From Chloroflexota bacterium (GTDB lineage: Bacteria > Chloroflexota > Anaerolineae > Anaerolineales > Villigracilaceae): DNA of 37,342 nucleotides. The stretch's first letter is position 1; the number at the start of each line of letters is the position of its first letter. The position numbers and the translations under genes were made by a program. Below the pieces are notes generated by a model. The model saw nothing but the letters and a program-made list of their open reading frames with translations, was not told where the DNA came from and did no database searches. Below, in pieces: positions 30,622 through 37,342 of this stretch. The DNA lies in contig VGNO01000006.1 of NCBI GenBank assembly GCA_016865985.1, forward strand, positions 1 to 37,342, written 5' to 3'.

Positions 30622-33600
30622 TCAGCGGGTGATGGTAAAGACCTCGCCCGCGCTCGTCCCCTGCACCTCGGGGAAGAACTCCAGCCAGGCGCGGGCCGGG
30701 ATGACCCGGTATTCGCCGGCGTGGAGCGGTATCAAGGTGTAGGTCAGCGCGTATGTGCCGGCCGGCAGGTATTCCGCCGTCCACAGGATGCGGTCGTCGA
30801 AGATGCGGGGTGAATCGAAGTACCACCAGCCCCAGCCGCTGGAGAAGGGATTTTCCGGGTCATAGAGGGAAACCTCAGGATCCAGGTCTCCGTACTGTTG
30901 GCTGGTCTCGAGGATGGTATCCAGGATCTCGGTCCCGGCCGGGATCGTATCCACCAGGTTCAGGAAATAGGCCGTGTGTTCGAGGGTCAACGTCAGGCGC
31001 ACGGTCAGGCGCGTTTCGCCGTCCACTTGGACGGAATGGATGGACTCGCAATCGTCCCCGCACCCGGCGAGGGTGTAGGCGCGCTCGACAGCGATCCCGC
31101 CATTGTACGCTCCCGCCTGCTCGACCGGCCTGTAGACCCGCAGGTCGGCCCGGTAGTACAGGCTGCCGCTCCCTTCGCCGCGCGTGATACTGAGGGCGTT
31201 CGGGGCATCCGCCAGCAGGCTGGCGACCGGCGCGACGGCGGTGACCGGCGTCAGGGCGGTCGGACCGGCGGCCTGTCCCTCGGCGAACGGCAGTCCGTTC
31301 AGGTGCGCCTGGAAGGGGAAACTGGCGGCGTAACTGCCGGCGCCGGTCATATAGGCGTTGAGCGCCAGGATGACCCAGGCGGTCTCGTACGATGAAACCC
31401 ACCGCCTGCCGCCTCCCCGCTGGGCGGCGAGATAACGCACCGCGTCCGCCAGCAGGGGGGCGGCCGGATCGTCCTGCGACAGGACATAGACTACCATGGC
31501 CGTGGTATAAAGCGGCGATCCCGGCAGGTACCAGTCTTCGACCTCGCTTTCCCAGTGCGCGCCGCTGGCCGAGCGGATGGCTGTCGTTTGCAGGTTCGAG
31601 CGCAGTTCCTCCGCCTGCGGGTCGCCGCTGGACCTGCTTTCGAGGGTCAGCGCCAGCAGCGCCAGGCTCCAGGGCTGCATCCGGTCACGCTTGCCGTACA
31701 GGTAGGTCAGGATACTCTTCTCCGCCCCGCCGGTCTGTTCCAATACGTATGCCTGGAAGGCCAGGCTGTCCAGTTCCCAGTCGGCGATCGAACTGCCCCC
31801 GCCCAGGTAGGGACGGGTGGCTGCCAGGTAGGCGCGCCCATCGACGAACACCTCCTCATCCACCTCGATCCCAGCCAGGCGCGCCCGTTGCAGACCGAAC
31901 AGGATGTAGGCGCTCAGGTAGGGATTGCTGTCGCTGCCGCTGCGCTGCCAGGTATAGGGGTCGATGTCGCCGCCCCACCAGCCCCAGCCGCCGTCATCCC
32001 GCTGGCGGCGCGCCAGGGTGCGGACTGCCGCCTGGATGTTGCCCCCCATCTGCTCTTCCACGGCGGGGGCTTCCAACCCGGCGGCGTTCAGGGACAGGTA
32101 AAGTTCGACATGGGTCAGGATGTACGATAAAAGGGTATCGTTCGAGCAGGTGGCAGGCGGTATCCCGGCAGACTCGAGACTGCCCAATATGGCGGCAGCC
32201 AGCGAAGGCGATAGTTCGAGGGTCAACTCGCCGCCGCCCGGGTCGAAGGAACGCGGCAGGCTGATGGCTTCCAGTTCCGTCCCGGCTTCAGCGACGATCC
32301 CAGCGCTGCTGTAAGTCTGCGGGGCGGTGTAATGCAGCACCGGGATGGCTCCGGTGACGGGATGGGTGGCGTCGGCCAGGCTGCCGGCGCGGGCGGAGAA
32401 GACAAAATCGGCCGTATCGCCGTCCAGCGCCGTGCCCCACCAGGCGACCAGGACCCGCCCGTTGGCCGGGACCTCCACCTGGAAGGCGGATCGATCCGGG
32501 TCATCGAGGCTGAAGTTCTCGGTCTGGATGGAGACATCCACATCCAACGCCCGGCTGGTATTGTTCTGCACGATGGCGCCCAGTTCCAGGTGGTCGCCGG
32601 TGACCATGAAACGCGGCGTCACCGGGCGCACCAGCAGGTCCTTGCTGGTGACGACCTGCATTTGCGCCTGGCCGACGCGGGTATCGTGCGTCAGGCCGCG
32701 CACTTCGACTTGCCAGGTGGTCAGGTTATCGGGCAGGGCCAGCGAGACGCTCGCCCGCCCGTCGGCATCGGTGACGATGGTCGCGTTCCAGTAGGCGGTG
32801 TCGGGGAAATCCTCCCGGATCACAGTCAACATCCCGTCCCCGCCGCCGCCCTTCCCGCCAGCGGGTTCCTGGAGGGCGCGCCGGGTTTCTCCCGCCAGCG
32901 CCAGGCTGGTCCACACACCGAGCGGCTGCTGGTCGTAGAAGAAATCCATGATGCCGGGTGAGTTCGGTCCAGCCAGCGCCAGCGCCGCCAGGTCCACCAC
33001 CGAAAGTGAGAACTCGCCCTGCACCGGGCGGTTCTGCTGGTCGGTAACGCGCAGGTCGAACGCCACCTGTCCGCCCGGTTCGGTGCGTTGCGGCGTGCCG
33101 GTCAGTTCGACGTTCAACTCCATCGCCGCCGGGTCCACCGCCAGGTTGGCGTAGCCCAGGCGGAACTCGCCATCCCGGAGCAGGGTGGCCGTCAGGTAGA
33201 CGTTCGGCGCCTCCTCGGCGGTCAGGCTGACGGGGAAGGTCGCGCCGGAGGCGTTGAGTTGGATGACCTGCCACTCGCGCACGGTTCCGCGTTCGAGCGT
33301 CACCAGCGCCTGGGCGCCGGTTCCGAGCGGGTTGGGGATGAAGACCTGGGCGGTGTCGCCCGGCTGGTATTGCTCCTGGTCCGGGGTCAGTTCGATGTGC
33401 CCGGAAAGCAGGTCCGGCCAGGCGGCCTGATGGGCGCCGCCCACCCACAGCATGACCTGGCTGCGGACGCCCTCGCCCTGGACATCCAGCATGTAGACGC
33501 CGGGCATCTCGGGCGTGAAGGACAGGCGGGCAACGCCGTCCGCCCCGGTGACGATGTCGCTGCTGGCCACCGGGGTATAGACCGGGACGAAGAAATAGAC

Positions 33601-36486
33601 CGGCCAGGGATACTCGTCGGATAACTGGCGCTGCCATTCGACTTGCAGGAAATCGGCCTGCAATGCGCGCTCGGGGGACGGGTCGCCGGCCCAGTCGACT
33701 GTCAGCGCCTCGAAGCCGAGGGCGCTCCCGGCCTGGCCCAGCCACAGGTCCGGGCGGAGGCCGATGTAGTAGTCCGCCGGATGACGGGTGGCTTCGGCGT
33801 GCGCCGAGACCGGGTAGCCGCTCTCGTCCTGGAGGGTGACCTCGAGCGCCAGTCGTTCGGTGTCCTCGATGACAGGCAGGTCGGAGAAGGTGAGGCTCAA
33901 CATGCCGTCCGCGCCGGTCAGTCCCTGGCCGCTGTCGATGGCGCTGCAGCCGTAATGGTCGAAGTCGTAATACAGGTTCATCCAGCCCGAGTCGTACAGC
34001 CCGACCCGATAACCGGCGAGGCGGAAGGAATCGACGCAGCGGTAGAAGGTCCAATCGACCGGAACATCCGAAGCCGGGGCATCGAAGTAATATCGGGCTT
34101 CCACTTCGGCTTGTACTTCGCCGCCGGCCGCCACATCCTGCGGGGTGAGGCTGACGCCCAGTTCGATCTCCGGCTTGCGGTAATCGGCGACGGTGAAGTA
34201 GGAATAGAATTCGGGATCTGATCCGCCGATGCTGTAATAGCCGGGCTGTGCATCAGCAGGCAATTCGAATGAGCCGCTGGCCGTCCCGTAGGCCGAGAGC
34301 GGCAGGTCGAAGTCCCAGGCCTGGCCGTAGCCGTCGGCGATGTGGAACGCGATGGTCCCCAGCCCGGCGTCGCCATATCGGGCGTCGAATGCCTGGCGGA
34401 CGACGGCGCGGTAGTAGACCACCTGGCCGGGGCGGTAGATCGGGCGGTCGGTGTAGAAATAGACCACCGGCTGCGGCGGCTGGTTCTGGTAGGAGATGGA
34501 GAAGTCCCAGGGGGCGATTTCCCGGTTCCACTCGGTGGAGGCCAGGCCGAACAGGTCGTCGCCCGGCTCTCCCAGGACGGCGTAATAATTGACGTATTCA
34601 TCCTGCGCGGCGACCTGTCCATGCCAGATACCCTGGCTGTCGGTCTGGCCGGAGGCCAGCGCCGTGCCCATTTCATCGTAAATGGTCACTGAAGCGCCCG
34701 CCACCGGCTGGTCGTCGCGCAGGTCCACTGCCCAGATAAAAGCGTCGGTGGCGCCGATCTTGAAGACCAGGTTGAGATGGCTGGAAACGATGAAATACTG
34801 GTCGCGCCACGAAGTCTCCACATTGTTCCAGCCTCCGGGAGTGAAGAAGTAGACGCCGGGGGCCAGCAGGCCGGTGCGGGGCGAGAGGTCGATGGCAATC
34901 ACTTCGCTGTCGTCCTTCGGGATGGATACGGCCTGGGTCCATTCCAGCGCTTCGGGCGGGACATAGTGGGCAAATTCCTGGTAGGACCCGGGACTATTGA
35001 GTTCCATCATTTCGGCCAGCGGCAGGGGGGCAAGTACGATATCGAGGCTGGCGATGTTGGTGGCTTGCGCCATCACCAGCGGGTCGCCGGAGCGCACGAA
35101 AAGGAGGTTGCCTCCCATATAGGGAATGGAAAGCGACGGGGCGGCAGCGCGGGTCAGGACATCGAAAGTGTATGTTTCACCGAGCGTTTGTCCCCAACGG
35201 TCTTCCAGTCCCGCCGCCACGTTGACCGTGTAGCGGGTGGATGGTTCGAAGTAGGCGTACAGGTAGGCTGAGGTGGAGTCGCCATAGACGGACAGACCGG
35301 AGACTGCCGGCGTGACCGTGATCCCGGACTGCCAGCCTTCCTCCGGCAGCGGGGAACTGAAGTGGATCTCGATGCTGGTGTAATCATCCTTGTAAGCGCC
35401 GGAGGCGGGGGTGGTGTAATAGATCCCGAAATCCGGGTAGGTACGGTAGAGCGCCACCGTTTCCTGTTCCAGCCGCGACCCGCCGCGGGCTCGGGCCGAA
35501 TCGGCCAGGGTCAGCAGGTAATCGCGGTCCCGTTCGAGCGGGTCGTCCGGGGTGAAGGTCAGCGCATCGCCCTGCTTGTTCCAGGAGAGACTGCCCGGCA
35601 CGGGCTGATCATCCGGGCCGGTGAAGGAGAAGGCTGCCACCACGCTCCCGGCATCCATCGGAGTGTTGAAGGTCAACCGGATGGGTTCATCCAGCGGCAG
35701 GGGCAGTTCGGTCTCCGGTGTAATGCTCACCAGGCGCGGCGGGGCGGCGGTGAATTCCCAGGATTGGTTTGTATCGGGCGCCAGGGGGCTGCCCAGCGTG
35801 CTTTGCAAGTCCGGGTCGAGTGCGGCGGTATAGGTCACACCGCCGGAGAAGGCCGGGTCTGGATGGAAAATGTACGTACTGGTATTGAGCCACTTCCCCT
35901 GCCCGGTGGCTGCCGGTTGGAGCGTGAAAGCAGGCGGCAGCGAGGCCGGGTCGGCGCCGAGCGCGACCACCGGCTGGTTGAAAGCCGCCACGACCGCCGA
36001 AGCGGCCGATACATCCGTTAGCCCGGTTTCAGGCAGGGACTGCGCCAGGCGCAGGTAGTCGGCAGTGCGGAAGGCCAGGGCGGCCGGCTGCTCGAAGGTC
36101 AGGCCGTTGCGGGCCGCGGCGGTCATGCCGATGGTCAGCGCCAGGGCCGAGTCCGGCTGGAGCGGCTGGGAGGGGGTGAAGGTCAGGGTCGAGTCGCCGG
36201 TCCAGGTGAACTCCCCCGTCACCTCCGGCAGGAAGGAGATGGCCGCTTCGACCGAGTCCGGTTCCATCGGCTGGTTGAAGTAGAGCGTAATGGACGGGTG
36301 GAGGGCGATGGAACTGCCCGCCAGCGGGTAGGTTTCCACCAGCGCAGGGGGCAGGGGCGGGATGTCGAGCGGGGTGGGACCGGGCGTGGGGCGCGGCGTA
36401 AAGCCGGGCAGGTTGCAGGCTGTGAGCAGGATGGAAAGTACGATGAGGGCGGAAAACGCACGGAGCAAAAGACGGCGCAGGTTCAT
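30622..36486 (-). CDS. Alpha-2-macroglobulin family lipoprotein
   Basis: The frame is longer in the track, but I start at ATG 36486 (1,954 aa): GGAAGGTG precedes it and the protein then begins with a lipoprotein signal, ILLTAC (C24). After a Pro-rich linker come Ig-like Big_5 repeats (about 50-500: HPSITLYFNQPMEPDSV and similar), then macroglobulin (MG) domains, a central A2M module (FVYTDRPIYRPGQ-type sequence), and a C-terminal alpha-toroid (DDGGWGWWGG). Thioester A2Ms have CxEQ; here the site reads CSND (C1447), so no thioester is expected. Such proteins are thought to trap proteases in the periplasm or at the surface. No pbpC partner is adjacent. Confidence 0.93.
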   Translation of the reverse strand: MNLRRLLLRAFSALIVLSILLTACNLPGFTPRPTPGPTPLDIPPLPPALVETYPLAGSSIALHPSITLYFNQPMEPDSVEAAISFLPEVTGEFTWTGDSTLTFTPSQPLQPDSALALTIGMTAAARNGLTFEQPAALAFRTADYLRLAQSLPETGLTDVSAASAVVAAFNQPVVALGADPASLPPAFTLQPAATGQGKWLNTSTYIFHPDPAFSGGVTYTAALDPDLQSTLGSPLAPDTNQSWEFTAAPPRLVSITPETELPLPLDEPIRLTFNTPMDAGSVVAAFSFTGPDDQPVPGSLSWNKQGDALTFTPDDPLERDRDYLLTLADSARARGGSRLEQETVALYRTYPDFGIYYTTPASGAYKDDYTSIEIHFSSPLPEEGWQSGITVTPAVSGLSVYGDSTSAYLYAYFEPSTRYTVNVAAGLEDRWGQTLGETYTFDVLTRAAAPSLSIPYMGGNLLFVRSGDPLVMAQATNIASLDIVLAPLPLAEMMELNSPGSYQEFAHYVPPEALEWTQAVSIPKDDSEVIAIDLSPRTGLLAPGVYFFTPGGWNNVETSWRDQYFIVSSHLNLVFKIGATDAFIWAVDLRDDQPVAGASVTIYDEMGTALASGQTDSQGIWHGQVAAQDEYVNYYAVLGEPGDDLFGLASTEWNREIAPWDFSISYQNQPPQPVVYFYTDRPIYRPGQVVYYRAVVRQAFDARYGDAGLGTIAFHIADGYGQAWDFDLPLSAYGTASGSFELPADAQPGYYSIGGSDPEFYSYFTVADYRKPEIELGVSLTPQDVAAGGEVQAEVEARYYFDAPASDVPVDWTFYRCVDSFRLAGYRVGLYDSGWMNLYYDFDHYGCSAIDSGQGLTGADGMLSLTFSDLPVIEDTERLALEVTLQDESGYPVSAHAEATRHPADYYIGLRPDLWLGQAGSALGFEALTVDWAGDPSPERALQADFLQVEWQRQLSDEYPWPVYFFVPVYTPVASSDIVTGADGVARLSFTPEMPGVYMLDVQGEGVRSQVMLWVGGAHQAAWPDLLSGHIELTPDQEQYQPGDTAQVFIPNPLGTGAQALVTLERGTVREWQVIQLNASGATFPVSLTAEEAPNVYLTATLLRDGEFRLGYANLAVDPAAMELNVELTGTPQRTEPGGQVAFDLRVTDQQNRPVQGEFSLSVVDLAALALAGPNSPGIMDFFYDQQPLGVWTSLALAGETRRALQEPAGGKGGGGDGMLTVIREDFPDTAYWNATIVTDADGRASVSLALPDNLTTWQVEVRGLTHDTRVGQAQMQVVTSKDLLVRPVTPRFMVTGDHLELGAIVQNNTSRALDVDVSIQTENFSLDDPDRSAFQVEVPANGRVLVAWWGTALDGDTADFVFSARAGSLADATHPVTGAIPVLHYTAPQTYSSAGIVAEAGTELEAISLPRSFDPGGGELTLELSPSLAAAILGSLESAGIPPATCSNDTLLSYILTHVELYLSLNAAGLEAPAVEEQMGGNIQAAVRTLARRQRDDGGWGWWGGDIDPYTWQRSGSDSNPYLSAYILFGLQRARLAGIEVDEEVFVDGRAYLAATRPYLGGGSSIADWELDSLAFQAYVLEQTGGAEKSILTYLYGKRDRMQPWSLALLALTLESRSSGDPQAEELRSNLQTTAIRSASGAHWESEVEDWYLPGSPLYTTAMVVYVLSQDDPAAPLLADAVRYLAAQRGGGRRWVSSYETAWVILALNAYMTGAGSYAASFPFQAHLNGLPFAEGQAAGPTALTPVTAVAPVASLLADAPNALSITRGEGSGSLYYRADLRVYRPVEQAGAYNGGIAVERAYTLAGCGDDCESIHSVQVDGETRLTVRLTLTLEHTAYFLNLVDTIPAGTEILDTILETSQQYGDLDPEVSLYDPENPFSSGWGWWYFDSPRIFDDRILWTAEYLPAGTYALTYTLIPLHAGEYRVIPARAWLEFFPEVQGTSAGEVFTITR

Positions 36487-36522
36487 GGTTTCACCTTCCG
36501 GTTCTTGGTGGGGTGGTCGGGG

Positions 36523-36534
36523 CCCCCGCGGGGG
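36523..36534. repeat. GC palindrome in the macroglobulin leader
   Basis: CCCCCGCGGGGG is a perfect 12-bp palindrome about 40 bp upstream of the start. In mRNA it would form part of a longer GC hairpin that could slow initiation. The rest of 36,487-36,744 holds AT-rich promoter-like sequence (TATATT on the minus strand near 36,590) but no gene that I can see. Confidence 0.4.
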
Positions 36535-36716
36535 CGGCCTCCCATTCATTTTACCGCGAAGGCTCCTTTGCAGAGGAGGAGCGGATAAGAATATAGCCTT
36601 ATGTTCTATAACCGCCGAGCGCGCGGGGTTGGCGGAGGAAAGCAAAAACCGGCCTTCATTGTGAAGTGAACCCTAATAAGTAGACACGAACAAGGAAAGC
36701 CCCCTTGGGTGTCGAA

Positions 36717-36732
36717 ACTGATATAAATCAGT
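36717..36732 (-). terminator. Weak hairpin after the glycosidase-like gene
   Basis: ACTGAT and ATCAGT form a 6-bp stem with a 4-nt loop, and the minus strand continues TTTCG. It is a weak terminator candidate 13 nt after the stop. A second candidate follows at about 36,648-36,668 (CTTCA/TGAAG and a T5 run), resembling the module terminators near the window start. Confidence 0.3.
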
Positions 36733-36744
36733 GGGCGGGCAATC

Positions 36745-37342
36745 CTATTTTGCCAACCGAATGATGATAGGATAGTCTTTTATCAAAAGGTCACGGATAA
36801 CCAGGTTGCCATTCTCGTTGCTGGTAATCAGGGTTTGCTCAAAACTGTTTAGAACATCAATGCCTGTGGCATGCCAGCCCGCAAAGCCAGGAAGTGTAAG
36901 AGTCGATGAGATGCCGGGGTTGTCGTCGACTGCCACGCCATCTGTCCATAATGCGACCATTCTATCGCCATTCGGCAGAGTAAAACTGTAACTCTTAATG
37001 TTTGTCGCCCCACCTTGTATTTCAATCGGTATGTTGTGGGGATTGGCCCCTGCCATTAAGTCACATATGTTGTGGATTGCCTGAACTTTCTGGAGAGTGG
37101 GATCGTGTGCTCCAGGGAGGGCGATAGTCACAATAACCCCGAGGCCTCGATGCATGACTATTGTCCTCAAATAGTATTTCGCCGCCACGACTTCAGTGAC
37201 CCCTTGCATTTGTGGCTCGTCATCGCTTGCAGTCCGCCACTTAGTCTCTTCGACCAAAAATTGTCCTTGAAACCCTTCAGATGTCGCCAGTTCTCTGAGC
37301 TGCGTTACTAGTTGGGGATAGTTCTGGTAGTAAGGATCGTCT
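36745..37342 (-). CDS. C-terminal part of a probable glycosidase-like protein (partial)
   Basis: The frame is open to the window edge; the TTG start used by the track at 37257 is not needed, since in-frame codons continue upstream (DDPYYQNYPQLVTQLRELAT). The visible 198 residues look like the end of a (beta/alpha)8 barrel (FLVEETKWRTAS, VAAKYYLRTIVMHRGLG) followed by a beta-sandwich (GDRMVALWTDGVAVDD, DVLNSFEQTL, DYPIIIRLAK). This pattern occurs at the C-terminus of several glycoside hydrolase families, but I cannot name the family. Base composition is lower in GC than the core genes, suggesting accessory DNA. The 5' part and the active site lie outside the window. Confidence 0.6.
   Translation of the reverse strand, partial: DDPYYQNYPQLVTQLRELATSEGFQGQFLVEETKWRTASDDEPQMQGVTEVVAAKYYLRTIVMHRGLGVIVTIALPGAHDPTLQKVQAIHNICDLMAGANPHNIPIEIQGGATNIKSYSFTLPNGDRMVALWTDGVAVDDNPGISSTLTLPGFAGWHATGIDVLNSFEQTLITSNENGNLVIRDLLIKDYPIIIRLAK

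Noticed and set aside
30622-36645. Longer start for the macroglobulin gene as given in the ORF track
   Set aside because: The 53 extra residues lack signal features and place the lipoprotein signal internally; ATG 36486 has a good Shine-Dalgarno and starts directly with the lipoprotein signal.

Overview
The window looks like a chromosomal segment of a GC-rich bacterium, most likely Chloroflexota (Anaerolineae-like). This is inferred from the protein content: an uncharacterised multidomain response regulator, P/T-rich lipoprotein linkers, a PP2C/FHA membrane cluster, a TrpB2-type tryptophan synthase beta chain, a MecA_N-type penicillin-binding lipoprotein and a huge alpha-2-macroglobulin. No rRNA, tRNA or CRISPR array was found, so the taxonomic call is soft.

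Layout. 1-1,650 (minus strand): a lower-GC accessory stretch with an unrecognised 137-aa gene, a GNAT acetyltransferase, a broken small hydrophobic gene, and two copies of a roughly 100-bp module that carries a terminator followed by a promoter. 1,646-7,363 (minus): a polA / TPR protein / LOG-family operon. 7,466-9,028 (minus): a fusion of a receiver domain, a roadblock-like domain and an inactivated IS200-type transposase domain, behind its own apparently leaderless promoter. 9,086-12,255 (minus): an operon of a HAD-like protein, a DUF389-SH3b membrane protein and a phosphohexomutase. 12,271-14,478 (plus): a near-consensus promoter, a complete T-box riboswitch with a UGG (Trp) specifier, a small ORF, a 91-bp heptamer repeat and trpB2 with a terminator. 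14,691-16,297 (plus): era and a YhhN-family gene. 16,309-23,406 (minus): a long gene train xpt, HIT, guaA, two membrane proteins, a VWA/FHA protein, a PP2C phosphatase and a small membrane protein, with many start/stop overlaps. 23,546-30,550 (plus): maf, a MecA_N-PBP lipoprotein, rsgA, then a conspicuously AT-richer pair (a TSPPYW DNA methyltransferase and an HhH-GPD/Fe-S DNA-glycosylase-like protein), then holB, whose 5' half is compositionally mosaic. 30,622-36,486 (minus): a 1,954-residue alpha-2-macroglobulin lipoprotein. 36,745-37,342 (minus): the 3' part of a probable glycosidase-like gene running off the window.

How the genes fit together. xpt and guaA make up a guanine/xanthine salvage and GMP synthesis block. 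The attached FHA, PP2C and membrane genes look like a Ser/Thr phospho-signalling module at the membrane, although no kinase is in the window. The T-box ties trpB2 expression to uncharged tRNA-Trp. The most unusual items are the methyltransferase plus HhH-GPD glycosylase pair, which could be a modification system whose effector is a glycosylase/lyase rather than a classical nuclease, and the response regulator carrying an exapted, catalytically dead transposase fold. A recurring -10 hexamer 6-7 nt before start codons suggests leaderless transcription of several genes.
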